Assembly (NCBI RefSeq): GCF_024055605.1
Contig: NZ_JAMXLX010000003.1
Coordinates: forward strand, 62,001 to 126,000
DNA from: Ciceribacter sichuanensis
GTDB lineage: Bacteria; Pseudomonadota; Alphaproteobacteria; Rhizobiales; Rhizobiaceae
DNA length: 64,000 nucleotides
Direction of reading: 5' to 3'
Shown here: one piece after another, positions 47,828 through 56,780 of the stretch
How the letters are laid out: each line of letters starts with the position of its first letter
Numbering within the stretch: position 1 is the first letter of the stretch
Made by a program: the position numbers and the translations under genes
The notes under the pieces: model-generated
Told to the model about the DNA's origin: nothing
Database searches by the model: none
What the model saw: the letters and a program-made list of their open reading frames with translations, nothing else

Positions 47828-49573
47828 ATGAGCGCTTTCAAACCGGCAGCTTGGCCACGCAAACTGAGATCCCAGGAATGGTACGGCGGCAACTCGCGTG
47901 ACAACATCTATCACCGCGGCTGGCTGAAGAACCAGGGTTACCCGCACGACCTGTTCGACGGGCGCCCGGTGATCGGCATCCTCAACACGTGGTCGGACCT
48001 CACGCCCTGCAACGGCCACCTTCGCGAACTCGCGGAGAAGGTCAAGGCGGGTGTCTGGGAAGCCGGCGGCTTCCCGCTCGAAGTGCCGGTCTTCTCCGCT
48101 TCGGAAAACACCTATCGTCCGACCGCGATGATGTACCGCAACCTCGCGGCTCTTGCGGTGGAAGAAACCATCCGCGGCCAGCCGCTCGATGGCGTCGTGC
48201 TTCTCGTCGGCTGTGACAAGACCACGCCGTCGCTGCTGATGGGCGCTGCATCTGTCGACCTGCCGGCGATCATGGTGTCGGGTGGCCCCATGCTCAACGG
48301 TTACTTCCGCGGCGAGCGCGTCGGTTCCGGCACGCATCTGTGGAAGTTCTCCGAGGCGGTCAAGGCCGGTGAAATGACCCAGGAGGAATTCCTGGAAGCC
48401 GAAGCCTCGATGTCGCGTTCCACCGGCACCTGCAACACCATGGGCACCGCTTCGACCATGGCGTCGATGATGGAATCGCTCGGCATGACGCTCTCGGGCA
48501 ACGCCGCTATTCCGGCCGTTGACAGCCGTCGTCGCGTCATGGCGCAGCTTTCCGGCCGTCGCATCGTACAGATGGTGAAGGACGACCTGAAGCCTTCCGA
48601 CATCCTGACCAAGGCTGCCTTCGAGAACGCGATCCGCACCAACGGTGCCATCGGCGGCTCGACCAATGCGGTCGTGCACCTTCTCGCCATTGCCGGCCGT
48701 ACCGGCATCGACCTGTCGCTCGACGACTGGGATCGCCTTGGCCGCGAGATCCCGACCATCGTCAACCTGATGCCATCGGGTGAGTACCTGATGGAAGAGT
48801 TCTTCTATGCCGGCGGCCTGCCCGTCGTCCTGAAGATGCTCGGCGAATCCGGCAAGCTCAACAAGGATGCGCTGACCGTCTCCGGCGGCCCAATCTGGGA
48901 TGAGGTCAAGGACGTTCGCAACTGGAACGAGGACGTCATCCGTCCGGTCGAAAAGGCCCTGACCCAACATGGCGGCATTGCCGTACTCAAGGGCAATCTC
49001 GCCCCGAAGGGCTGTGTGCTGAAGCCGTCGGCTGCCTCCGAGCACCTGATGCAGCATCGCGGCCGCGCCGTCGTGTTCGAGGACATCGACGACTACAAGG
49101 CGAAGATCAACGACGAAGCGCTCGATATCGACGAGACCTGCGTCATGGTCATGAAGTACTGTGGCCCGCGCGGCTATCCCGGCATGGCCGAGGTCGGCAA
49201 CATGGGCCTGCCGCCCAAGGTCCTGCGCAAGGGCATCACTGACATGGTCCGTATCTCGGATGCCCGCATGTCCGGCACGGCCTACGGCACCGTCCTCCTG
49301 CACACCTCGCCGGAAGCCGCTGTCGGCGGTCCACTCGCCGTGGTTCGCAATGGCGACATGATCGAGATCGACGTTGCTAATCGTCGCGTCCATCTCGACA
49401 TTCCGGATGACGAGCTGCAGCGCCGGCTTGCCGCATGGCGTCCGGCCTCGGAAGCCCCGAATGGCGGTTACGAGCGTCTCTTCCACGATCATGTCGAAGG
49501 TGCCGATACCGGTGCCGACTTCGACTTCCTGAAGGGTTGTCGCGGCAGCGCCGTCGGCAAGGATTCGCACTGA
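47828..49573 (+). CDS. IlvD/EDD-family L-arabinonate (D-galactonate) dehydratase
   Basis: The enzyme removes water from L-arabinonate, and by family precedent also from D-galactonate and D-fuconate, to give 2-keto-3-deoxy acids. It uses a [2Fe-2S] cluster and Mg2+. The 581-residue product closely follows the characterised Rhizobium L-arabinonate dehydratase as I remember it: WPRKLRSQEWYGG, ILNTWSDLTPCNGHLREL (cluster Cys), VGCDKTTPSLLMGA (cluster Cys), SRSTGTCNTMGTASTMASM (cluster Cys) and SDARMSGTAYGT. I set the start at 47828, with GAG upstream; another ATG at 47786 would add 14 residues. It is the third enzyme gene class of this operon and immediately precedes the dehydrogenase. Confidence 0.92.
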   Translation: MSAFKPAAWPRKLRSQEWYGGNSRDNIYHRGWLKNQGYPHDLFDGRPVIGILNTWSDLTPCNGHLRELAEKVKAGVWEAGGFPLEVPVFSASENTYRPTAMMYRNLAALAVEETIRGQPLDGVVLLVGCDKTTPSLLMGAASVDLPAIMVSGGPMLNGYFRGERVGSGTHLWKFSEAVKAGEMTQEEFLEAEASMSRSTGTCNTMGTASTMASMMESLGMTLSGNAAIPAVDSRRRVMAQLSGRRIVQMVKDDLKPSDILTKAAFENAIRTNGAIGGSTNAVVHLLAIAGRTGIDLSLDDWDRLGREIPTIVNLMPSGEYLMEEFFYAGGLPVVLKMLGESGKLNKDALTVSGGPIWDEVKDVRNWNEDVIRPVEKALTQHGGIAVLKGNLAPKGCVLKPSAASEHLMQHRGRAVVFEDIDDYKAKINDEALDIDETCVMVMKYCGPRGYPGMAEVGNMGLPPKVLRKGITDMVRISDARMSGTAYGTVLLHTSPEAAVGGPLAVVRNGDMIEIDVANRRVHLDIPDDELQRRLAAWRPASEAPNGGYERLFHDHVEGADTGADFDFLKGCRGSAVGKDSH

Positions 49574-49583
49574 GGAGAGACCC

Positions 49584-50513
49584 ATGACGAAGCGTATTCC
49601 GCTGGCGCTCGTGGGCGTCGGCAAGATTGCCCGCGACCAGCACATTCCCTCGATTGCCGGGGGGCCGGATTTCGAGCTCGCCGCTGCCGTCAGCCGGCAC
49701 GGCAAGGTCGATGGAGTGGAGAACTTCGAAAACTTCGATGCCTTTCTCGCCGCTCGCCCGGATGTGAAGGTCGTATCGCTCTGCACGCCGCCGGAAGTCC
49801 GCTTCGACATGGCGAAGAAGGCGATTGCCGCCGGCCGCGATGTCCTGATGGAAAAGCCGCCGGCAACAACGCTCGGTGAAGCGGAAGCGCTGAGCGCGCT
49901 TGCTGCGGAAGCCGGCGTGACGCTGTTTGCCACCTGGCATTCGCGCTTTGCGCTCGGCGTGGAGCCGGCGCGGATCTGGCTTTCGGACAAGACCATAAAG
50001 ACCGTATCCATCGTGTGGAAGGAAGATGTCCGCCGCTGGCATCCCGGCCAGGCGTGGATCTGGGAGCCGGGCGGCTTTGGCGTGTTCGATCCGGGCATCA
50101 ACGCGTTGTCGATCCTGACCGCGGTCGTACCGGGTCCGATCCTCGTCGAGCGTTCGACGCTGGAATTCCCGGAAAACAAAAAGCAGCCGATTGCCGCCTC
50201 GATTGCCATGCGCACCGTCGATGGCGCGCCCGTCAGCGCCGAATTCGACTGGCGCCAGGAAGGTCCGCAGACCTGGGACATCACGATTGAGACCGATCAG
50301 GGTCTTTTGCGTCTTTCAAAGGGCGGTTCGGAACTCTATATCGGGGATGTGCTCCATACGGCAGGTTCCGACCGGGAATATGCCGGCATCTACGAGCGCT
50401 TCGGCGCACTCATCCGCGCGCGTGAAAGCGATACCGACTACCAACCGTTGAGACTCGTGGCGGATTCCTTCCTCTGCGGCGAACGGAAGGTTGTCGCTTC
50501 CTTCGAAGATTGA
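49584..50513 (+). CDS. Gfo/Idh/MocA L-arabinose / D-galactose 1-dehydrogenase
   Basis: The enzyme oxidises the sugar at C1 with NAD(P)+ to the lactone, the first step of non-phosphorylating arabinose and galactose breakdown. The 309-residue length equals that of Azospirillum L-arabinose 1-dehydrogenase. Diagnostic blocks are shared: VGVGKIARDQHIPSI (Rossmann), MEKPPATTLGEAEAL with the EKPP catalytic lysine, TWHSRFA, and VWKEDVRRWHPGQAWIWEPG. No lactonase gene is seen in the operon; spontaneous hydrolysis or a distant gene must supply that step. Confidence 0.92.
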   Translation: MTKRIPLALVGVGKIARDQHIPSIAGGPDFELAAAVSRHGKVDGVENFENFDAFLAARPDVKVVSLCTPPEVRFDMAKKAIAAGRDVLMEKPPATTLGEAEALSALAAEAGVTLFATWHSRFALGVEPARIWLSDKTIKTVSIVWKEDVRRWHPGQAWIWEPGGFGVFDPGINALSILTAVVPGPILVERSTLEFPENKKQPIAASIAMRTVDGAPVSAEFDWRQEGPQTWDITIETDQGLLRLSKGGSELYIGDVLHTAGSDREYAGIYERFGALIRARESDTDYQPLRLVADSFLCGERKVVASFED

Positions 50514-50534
50514 TCAAAACGAGGAGGCCCTGTC

Positions 50535-52049
50535 TTGGCCTATACACTGACCGGAAAGCACCTGATCGCAGGCAACTGGATTGCAGGTAGCGAAACCTTC
50601 GACTCTTCGCCGGCTACGGGCCCCGTCCGTTCCTTCTCCATCGGGACGACCGCGCTGGTCGATCAGGCGGTGAAGGCCGCCGAGGAAGCCTTCGAGACCT
50701 ATGGCTATTCGAGCCGCGAATCGCGCGCCGCCTTTCTTGAGGCGATCGCCGAGGAAATCGATGCGCGCGGCGATGCGATCACCGAGATCGGCTCGCAGGA
50801 AAGCGGCCTGCCGGAAGCCCGCCTGATTGGCGAGCGTGGCCGCACCGTCGGCCAGCTTCGTCTGTTCGCCGCCCACATCCGCAAGGGCGATTATCTCGAC
50901 CGTCGCCATGACGAGGCACTGCCAGATCGCAAGCCGCTGCCGCGTCCTGACCTGAAGATGGTCCAGCGTCCGATCGGTCCGGTCGGCGTGTTCGGCGCTT
51001 CCAACTTCCCGCTCGCCTTCTCGACGGCCGGTGGCGACACTGCGTCGGCGCTTGCCGCCGGCTGCCCGGTTGTCGTCAAGGGTCATGAAGCCCATCCCGG
51101 CACCGCCGAGATTGTCGGCCAGGCCATTGATGCGGCGATCAAGCGTACCGGTGTGCATCCGGGCGTCTTCTCGCTCGTTCAGGGCGGAAGCCGCGAAGTC
51201 GGTACCGCACTCGTCCAGCATCCGCTGATCAAGGCCGTCGGTTTCACCGGTTCGCTCGGCGCTGGCCGCGCGCTGTTCGATCTCTGCGCCCGTCGCCCCG
51301 AGCCGATCCCGTTCTTCGGCGAGCTTGGCTCTGTCAACCCGATGTTCCTGCTTCCCGAGGCCGTTGCCGCCCGTGGCGAGGCGATTGCCAAGGGTTGGGT
51401 CGCGTCTCTTACCAATGGCGCCGGTCAGTTCTGCACCAATCCGGGCATCGTCGTGGTGACCGAGGGTACGGACGCTGAAACCTTCACGACGACCGCAGAA
51501 GAGGCCCTTGCCCAGGTTGGCGCTCAGACCATGCTGACGGACGGCATCGCCGATGCCTATCGCAAGGGTGCTGCCCGCATCGCCGCCGTCGAAAACGTCC
51601 GCTCGGTGTTGACCTCGACCTGCGACCTGCGCAATGCCAAGCCCTACCTGTTCCAGACGACGGCCGAAAACTGGCTGGCGAACCATGAACTCGGCGAGGA
51701 AGTCTTCGGCCCGCTCGGCATCATTGTGACGGCGAAGGACGCCGACGAGATGGTGAAGCTTGCCCGCAGCCTCGAGGGCCAGCTCACGGCTACGCTGCAG
51801 CTCGAAGCCGGTGACGAGCCGGTCGCCAGCCGTCTCTTGCCCGTGCTTGAGCGCAAGGCTGGCCGCATCCTGGCGAACGGCTTCCCGACGGGTGTCGAGG
51901 TTGCCGATGCCATGGTGCATGGCGGTCCCTACCCGGCTTCCACCAATTTCGGCGCGACCTCGGTCGGCACGATGGCGATCCGCCGGTTCCTCCGTCCGGT
52001 CTGCTATCAGGATATCCCGGCCGCTCTTCTGCCCGAAGATCTGCAGTAA
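50535..52049 (+). CDS. 2-Oxoglutarate-semialdehyde-type aldehyde dehydrogenase
   Basis: This is an NAD(P)+-dependent aldehyde dehydrogenase of the group that oxidises 2-oxoglutarate semialdehyde to 2-oxoglutarate, the last step of the arabinose branch. The 504-residue protein has GVFGASNFPLAFSTAGGDT, VKGHEAHPGTAEIVGQ, the catalytic Glu in FFGELGSVNP and the catalytic Cys in NGAGQFCTNPG. The start codon is TTG at 50535, with GAGGAGG at ideal spacing and no ATG alternative near the expected N-terminus (AYTLTGKHLIAGNW). It lies 21 bases after the dehydrogenase gene. Confidence 0.88.
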   Translation: MAYTLTGKHLIAGNWIAGSETFDSSPATGPVRSFSIGTTALVDQAVKAAEEAFETYGYSSRESRAAFLEAIAEEIDARGDAITEIGSQESGLPEARLIGERGRTVGQLRLFAAHIRKGDYLDRRHDEALPDRKPLPRPDLKMVQRPIGPVGVFGASNFPLAFSTAGGDTASALAAGCPVVVKGHEAHPGTAEIVGQAIDAAIKRTGVHPGVFSLVQGGSREVGTALVQHPLIKAVGFTGSLGAGRALFDLCARRPEPIPFFGELGSVNPMFLLPEAVAARGEAIAKGWVASLTNGAGQFCTNPGIVVVTEGTDAETFTTTAEEALAQVGAQTMLTDGIADAYRKGAARIAAVENVRSVLTSTCDLRNAKPYLFQTTAENWLANHELGEEVFGPLGIIVTAKDADEMVKLARSLEGQLTATLQLEAGDEPVASRLLPVLERKAGRILANGFPTGVEVADAMVHGGPYPASTNFGATSVGTMAIRRFLRPVCYQDIPAALLPEDLQ

Positions 52050-52064
52050 GAAGGCCCTGCATCC

Positions 52065-52985
52065 ATGACCGGCTCACCGTTTGCCGCCCTCGTTGACTGG
52101 GGAACCAGCAATTTCCGTCTCTGGATCGTCGATGCCGGAGGCGGGGTTCTCGCAGAGCGCCAATCGGATGACGGCATGGGTCGCCTCGAACGGGATCGTT
52201 TCGGTGCCGTTCTGGAAGGACATCTGCAGGCGCTTTCCGCGCCTGCGGACCTGCCTGTGGTGATTGCCGGCATGGCGGGAGCCCGCAGCGGCTGGCTGGA
52301 AGCAGCCTATGTCGAAACGCCCGCACCGCTCGAGGGTCTTTTCCGCCATGCCGTAACGCCGGAGCACTCCGGCCGCCGGGTGTTCATTCTACCCGGTGTG
52401 TGCCAGCGCACAGCCGGTGCCGAGGACGTGATGCGTGGCGAGGAAACCCAGCTTGCCGGCGCCATCGAATCTGGTGTTGCCAGCGGTCTTTTCTGCCTAC
52501 CCGGAACCCATTCCAAATGGGCAGAGCTTGATGCCGGAATGGTTCGCGGTTTCACCACGGCGATGACGGGCGAGCTTTTCCAGCTCCTGAGCCGCCAGTC
52601 GATCCTGCGCCTTTCCGTGCCTGAAGACGTACGCGCCGAAGCTGATCATCCGTCATTTGCCGCTGGCGTTTCCGAGGCGGCCGAGCCGCATTTTTCGCTG
52701 ACGACGCGCCTCTTCTCGATCCGCGCTGAAGGCTTGCTCGGTGCTGCGGACGGCGCTGCCGCCGCCGCACGTCTTTCCGGCCTGCTGATCGGTGCGGAAG
52801 TGGCCGCCATGCGCCGTCGCTACTCGCCGGCCGGCGACGTTCACATCATTGGCACCGGTGCGCTCGCCAGCCTCTACACCAGGGCGCTTGCCCTGTCCGG
52901 CATCCGCGCCGTGGCGCTCGATGGCGGCGAACTCGTCCGCAAGGGCCTGTTCGCAGCCGCCCGCTCCCTCGTTTCCGCCTCCTGA
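52065..52985 (+). CDS. dgoK: 2-Dehydro-3-deoxygalactonokinase
   Basis: DgoK phosphorylates 2-keto-3-deoxygalactonate at C6. The 306-residue protein has the hexokinase-type phosphate motif VDWGTSNFRLWIVDAGG. It also shows GMAGARSGWLEAAYV, FCLPGTHSKWAEL and GEELFQLL-like TGELFQLLSRQSIL, then the C-terminal LIGAEVAAMRR and IGTGALASLYTRAL. AGAAGG precedes the ATG 15 bases after the previous stop. It supplies the substrate for dgoA, the next gene. Confidence 0.93.
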   Translation: MTGSPFAALVDWGTSNFRLWIVDAGGGVLAERQSDDGMGRLERDRFGAVLEGHLQALSAPADLPVVIAGMAGARSGWLEAAYVETPAPLEGLFRHAVTPEHSGRRVFILPGVCQRTAGAEDVMRGEETQLAGAIESGVASGLFCLPGTHSKWAELDAGMVRGFTTAMTGELFQLLSRQSILRLSVPEDVRAEADHPSFAAGVSEAAEPHFSLTTRLFSIRAEGLLGAADGAAAAARLSGLLIGAEVAAMRRRYSPAGDVHIIGTGALASLYTRALALSGIRAVALDGGELVRKGLFAAARSLVSAS

Positions 52986-52999
52986 AGGAGTAACCCGTC

Positions 53000-53641
53000 A
53001 TGACAACTTCCGCAGTCGCCTGGCCTCAACTCAAGCGCAATCTGGTGGCTATCCTGCGCGGCGTCAGGCCGGATGAAATCGAGCCGATCGTCGATGTTCT
53101 GCTTGAAACCGGATTCGAGGCGATCGAGGTTCCGCTGAATTCGCCTGATGCCTTCGTGTCGATCGAAAAGGCACGCAAGCGCGCGCCGGCGTCCTGCCTG
53201 ATTGGTGCCGGGACGGTACTCGATGTCGCCAATGTCGACCGTCTCGCCGATGCCGGCGGCAATCTTCTCGTCACGCCCAATGTCGAGCCGGATGTCATTC
53301 GTCGCGCGGTCGGTCATGGTATGGTCACCATGCCGGGTGTCTTCACACCGACCGAGGCACTTCTCGCTGCCAAGTCCGGTGCTGCGGCGCTCAAGTTCTT
53401 CCCGGCCAGCGTGCTTGGCGCTCAGGGCATCAATGCCATCCGCGCGATCCTGCCGGCCGGCCTGCCGATCGGTGCCGTCGGCGGCGTTTCCGAGACCGAT
53501 TTTTCCGCCTACCTCAAGGTCGGCGTCACCTGCTTCGGGCTTGGCTCCAGCCTCTACAAGCCGGGATACGATGCCGCTGCCGTCGAGGAGCGGGCGGTCA
53601 AGACCATAGTCGTCTATGATGAGGCGGTTTCGGCCGGCTGA
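53000..53641 (+). CDS. dgoA: 2-Dehydro-3-deoxy-6-phosphogalactonate aldolase
   Basis: DgoA splits KDPGal into pyruvate and glyceraldehyde 3-phosphate. The 213-residue class I aldolase has VAILRGVRPDE, the catalytic Glu region FEAIEVPLNSPDAF, IGAGTVLD, and the Schiff-base lysine in AALKFFPASVLG. AGGAGTAACCC precedes the ATG. It is the last gene of the sugar operon; a terminator follows within 20 bases. With dgoK it completes the galactose (De Ley-Doudoroff) branch. Confidence 0.94.
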   Translation: MTTSAVAWPQLKRNLVAILRGVRPDEIEPIVDVLLETGFEAIEVPLNSPDAFVSIEKARKRAPASCLIGAGTVLDVANVDRLADAGGNLLVTPNVEPDVIRRAVGHGMVTMPGVFTPTEALLAAKSGAAALKFFPASVLGAQGINAIRAILPAGLPIGAVGGVSETDFSAYLKVGVTCFGLGSSLYKPGYDAAAVEERAVKTIVVYDEAVSAG

Positions 53642-53655
53642 CATCGCCTTGAGGA

Positions 53656-53688
53656 AAGGGAAGAGCTGTTAATCTCTTCCTTTTTTAT
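53656..53688 (+). terminator. Intrinsic terminator of the sugar operon
   Basis: The stem GGAAGAG/CTCTTCC (extendable with G-T and A-T pairs) has an eight-base loop and is followed by six T. It ends the chvE-to-dgoA unit. Confidence 0.88.
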
Positions 53689-53796
53689 CAAGTTTAAAGT
53701 TGACTCTTTTCGTTCACTTTATAGTGTCCACTCGTTCGCAACGCGGTGGGGGAAACCCGCAGCGAGCCTGTGGACGGACATGAACAGGAGAGGTCT

Positions 53797-55968
53797 ATGA
53801 AGCGGCGGAATGATCGACCGGCGGTCGGAACGGGTTTAACCGGAAAGGTGTCAGGGGCGAGGCGCAAAGCTCTTCTCGCGGGCGCGGCGACACTCTCGCT
53901 GTTTGCTGCCGCAGGGGGTACGGTTGCGCAGGATGCTGCCCAGGAAGCATCCACCGAACTGAAGCCCATCGTGGTGACAGGAAAGCAGGAGCGACCCATT
54001 GGCCCGGATGCGACGGTGGTCGCGAGCGAGTCGGCGACAGGCACAAAAACCGACACTCCGATCCTCGATACGCCGGCTTCCGTTTCGGTCGTGACGCAGA
54101 AGGAAATGGAGACACGCGGCGTCGAGAACATTCAGCAGGCTGTTTCCTATACGGCAGGCGTCCTCGTGGACGAGTTCGGGTCTGACGATCGTTACGATTA
54201 TCTCCGCATTCGCGGCTTCGACCAGACTGCGCTCGGCAGCTATCGTGATGGCCTCCCGGCCCGCATCCCGGCATGGTTCACCGCAAGCCGCCTCGAGCCT
54301 TATGGCCTGCAGCGCGTCGAGGTGCTCAAGGGCTCCACATCGACCCTGTTCGGCCTCAATGGCCCCGGCGGTCTGGTCAACGCTATCACCAAGCGCCCGC
54401 AGGATGATTTCCATGCGGAGGTCTACACGACCTTCGGTGACGAGCACATCGAGACCGGCACCGATTTCGGCGGTCCGATCGGTGACAGCGACGTCTGGAG
54501 CTACCGCTTCACCGGCAAGTGGCAGGATGCGGCGAGCAATTACGATTATTCCAACGACGACCGGCTCTATATCGCGCCGGCCCTGACCATCAAGCCCGAG
54601 GAAGGCACCTCGCTCACCATCCTCACGGATTATTCGAAGCGTGACAGCAGCCTGTCCTATGGTTTCTTCGAAGGCGTCGATATGGACCTCGACACCTTCC
54701 TGGGCGAGCCCGAATACAACAAGTTCAATACCACGCAGACCGATCTCGGCTATCAGTTCGAGCATGAGTTCGACAACGGCCTGACCTTCCGGCAGAACGC
54801 CCGCTACAGTCATATCGATCTCGATTACGAGCAGGTCTATGGCGGCACGACCGATCCGGCCAACGATCGCACGGCATTTCAGGTCTACAGCAGCGGTTAT
54901 CGCTTCACCATCGACAATCAGCTCCAGTACGATGCGAGCTGGCGGGCGTTCGACAGCAAGACGCTGGTCGGTCTCGACTACACCTATGACAACACCCGGG
55001 AAGATATCGATATCGGCACGGCGCCGGGCATCGACATCTACGATCCCGTCTATTGCGGCCGAAGCTGCATCACGCTCGGACCTTATGTCGACTGGCGTGT
55101 GAAGCAGAAGGCGCTCGGCATCTACGCACAGGAACAGCTGACCTTCGACGATCGCTGGATCCTCACGCTTGGCGGCCGCTACGACTACGTCAACACGGTG
55201 GCCGATTATCTGGATACCGGCTTGCAGGACGACGACACGGCAAAGGCCTTCACTTCGCGCGTCGGTCTTACCTACAAGATCAATCCGGAACTGGCCGTTT
55301 ACGCCAATTATTCGGAATCCTTCCAGCCGCTGGTTGCTGCGAATGCCAATGGCTATGCGGTGGATGGTTCGCTGAAGGCGCAGGAAGGCACCCAGTACGA
55401 GGTCGGCGTCAAGTATCGCCCAGAGAGTTTCGACGCGCTCTTCACGCTCGCCTTCTTCGACTTGACGCAGAGCAATGTGCCCACCTACATCTCGCCGGTC
55501 GAGCAGCGGCAGATCGGCGAGGTCCGGGTGCGCGGCATCGAGCTTGAAGGCAAGATGGCGCTGAACGATCGCCTCAACCTCACGCTCGCCTATTCCTATT
55601 GGGACGGCGAAATTGTGGAGGACGGCATCAGCGGCAATGCCGGCAACCGGCCGGACCGTGTGCCTGAGCATATCGCTTCCGCATGGCTCGACTACACCAT
55701 CCCCGGTGACGGCATTCGCGGCGACCTGACGCTCGGTGGCGGCGTGCGCTATGTTGGCCAGACCTTCGGCGACGCCGAAAACACCGTATCGGTTGACGCC
55801 TACACCGTGGTCGATGCCTCGGTTAAGTACAAGGTGACGGACAACCTCAGCCTTGCCGTCAACGCGACCAACCTGTTCGACCGCGAGTATCAGACGACCT
55901 GCTACTATGGCACCTGCTATTATGGCGACCGCCGCAAGGTCGTCGGCACGCTGAAATACACCTGGTGA
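53797..55968 (+). CDS. TonB-dependent ferric-siderophore receptor (FhuA/FoxA-like)
   Basis: The outer-membrane beta-barrel imports a ferric hydroxamate-type siderophore. The 723-residue protein has a long signal peptide (to about residue 45, ending TVAQD) and a TonB box in LKPIVVTGK. The plug domain follows (DTPASVSVVTQKEME, YDYLRIRGFDQ, RVEVLKGSTSTLFGLNGPGG). The barrel ends in a terminal tryptophan after a Cys-pair loop (TCYYGTCYYG) like that of FhuA. CAGGAGAGG precedes the ATG at 53797. FhuF begins four bases after the stop, so both are co-transcribed. The exact siderophore is not determinable. Confidence 0.9.
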   Translation: MKRRNDRPAVGTGLTGKVSGARRKALLAGAATLSLFAAAGGTVAQDAAQEASTELKPIVVTGKQERPIGPDATVVASESATGTKTDTPILDTPASVSVVTQKEMETRGVENIQQAVSYTAGVLVDEFGSDDRYDYLRIRGFDQTALGSYRDGLPARIPAWFTASRLEPYGLQRVEVLKGSTSTLFGLNGPGGLVNAITKRPQDDFHAEVYTTFGDEHIETGTDFGGPIGDSDVWSYRFTGKWQDAASNYDYSNDDRLYIAPALTIKPEEGTSLTILTDYSKRDSSLSYGFFEGVDMDLDTFLGEPEYNKFNTTQTDLGYQFEHEFDNGLTFRQNARYSHIDLDYEQVYGGTTDPANDRTAFQVYSSGYRFTIDNQLQYDASWRAFDSKTLVGLDYTYDNTREDIDIGTAPGIDIYDPVYCGRSCITLGPYVDWRVKQKALGIYAQEQLTFDDRWILTLGGRYDYVNTVADYLDTGLQDDDTAKAFTSRVGLTYKINPELAVYANYSESFQPLVAANANGYAVDGSLKAQEGTQYEVGVKYRPESFDALFTLAFFDLTQSNVPTYISPVEQRQIGEVRVRGIELEGKMALNDRLNLTLAYSYWDGEIVEDGISGNAGNRPDRVPEHIASAWLDYTIPGDGIRGDLTLGGGVRYVGQTFGDAENTVSVDAYTVVDASVKYKVTDNLSLAVNATNLFDREYQTTCYYGTCYYGDRRKVVGTLKYTW

Positions 55969-55972
55969 GGCC

Positions 55973-56776
55973 GTGAACCCGGGCGTCGCCAGCGAAGAAC
56001 CGATGATCGATCATCCGGCCGCGTCGAAGGACGTGGCCGGTGTCGTCGATTTTGCCGATATACTGGCGCGGAAGGCCGGGGCGAAATACGTCTATTGCAC
56101 CGGCAAGTTCGTCTCGCGCGCACCTGATGATACCGAAGTCCTGAGCTGTCGGGCGCTGACAAGCGAGGAAACATTCTCCGGCCTTATCGACCGCTACGCT
56201 CTTCGTTACGGGGATGGCGACCGGCGGGCAGTGGTCTCCATGTGGACCATGTCTTACTTCAGCACCCTGATGATCGGCGCGGCCGTTTCCTGGCTGGAAC
56301 TGCGGCGCGTCCTGCCGCTCCGTCTCGATCGCCTGAGCCTTGCCGTCGACGCCAAAAGCGGCGAACCGCGCGCCTTCGTGCTTTCCGACTGGGGACGGGA
56401 GGACGAGGGGGCCAGCGTCCACGAAGCCTTTCACGAGGTCATCCGCGAGCATGCGGAGCCTTTGATCGACGCAATCGCTGCGCAGGCCGGTGTCAGCCGC
56501 AAGCTCCTGTGGGCCAATGCGGCCGGCTATCTCGGCTGGATCGCCGGAGAAATCGGGCGTCTCACCGATCCGGTGCTTGCCGTCGAAGGCAGGGCGCTGC
56601 TTGATGATCCGTTCTGGCCGGATGGCTGGAAGAACCCGATGCATGGCATGATCCGGCAGGAATGCGGGCAGGGTGGCGAAACCATCGACCGTCGCCGGGT
56701 CTGCTGCCTGCGCTATGCGCTGCCGGGCATTGCCGGCTGCGGCATGGTCTGTCCGCTTCCGCAGGGCCGCAACTGA
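55973..56776 (+). CDS. fhuF: Siderophore-iron reductase FhuF
   Basis: FhuF is a cytoplasmic [2Fe-2S] protein that reduces iron in hydroxamate siderophores and so releases it. The 267-residue product ends with the cluster cysteines 244, 245, 256 and 260 (RRVCCLRYALPG then CGMVC). The spacing is CC-x10-C-x3-C, one residue longer in the last gap than the E. coli CC-x10-C-x2-C pattern. The first possible start is GTG at 55973, four bases past the receptor stop; an ATG at 56003 is an alternative. It is convergent with fhuB, with only four bases between stops. Confidence 0.88.
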   Translation: MNPGVASEEPMIDHPAASKDVAGVVDFADILARKAGAKYVYCTGKFVSRAPDDTEVLSCRALTSEETFSGLIDRYALRYGDGDRRAVVSMWTMSYFSTLMIGAAVSWLELRRVLPLRLDRLSLAVDAKSGEPRAFVLSDWGREDEGASVHEAFHEVIREHAEPLIDAIAAQAGVSRKLLWANAAGYLGWIAGEIGRLTDPVLAVEGRALLDDPFWPDGWKNPMHGMIRQECGQGGETIDRRRVCCLRYALPGIAGCGMVCPLPQGRN

Positions 56777-56780
56777 TTTC

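Noticed and set aside
47744..50284. Very long open frame antisense to the dehydratase and dehydrogenase genes
   Set aside because: It mirrors the codon pattern of two well-identified plus-strand genes and shows no domain of its own.
53701..53716. IRO box before the first siderophore receptor
   Set aside because: The TGA and TCA halves are ten bases apart rather than nine, so it is at best a degenerate site and was not annotated.
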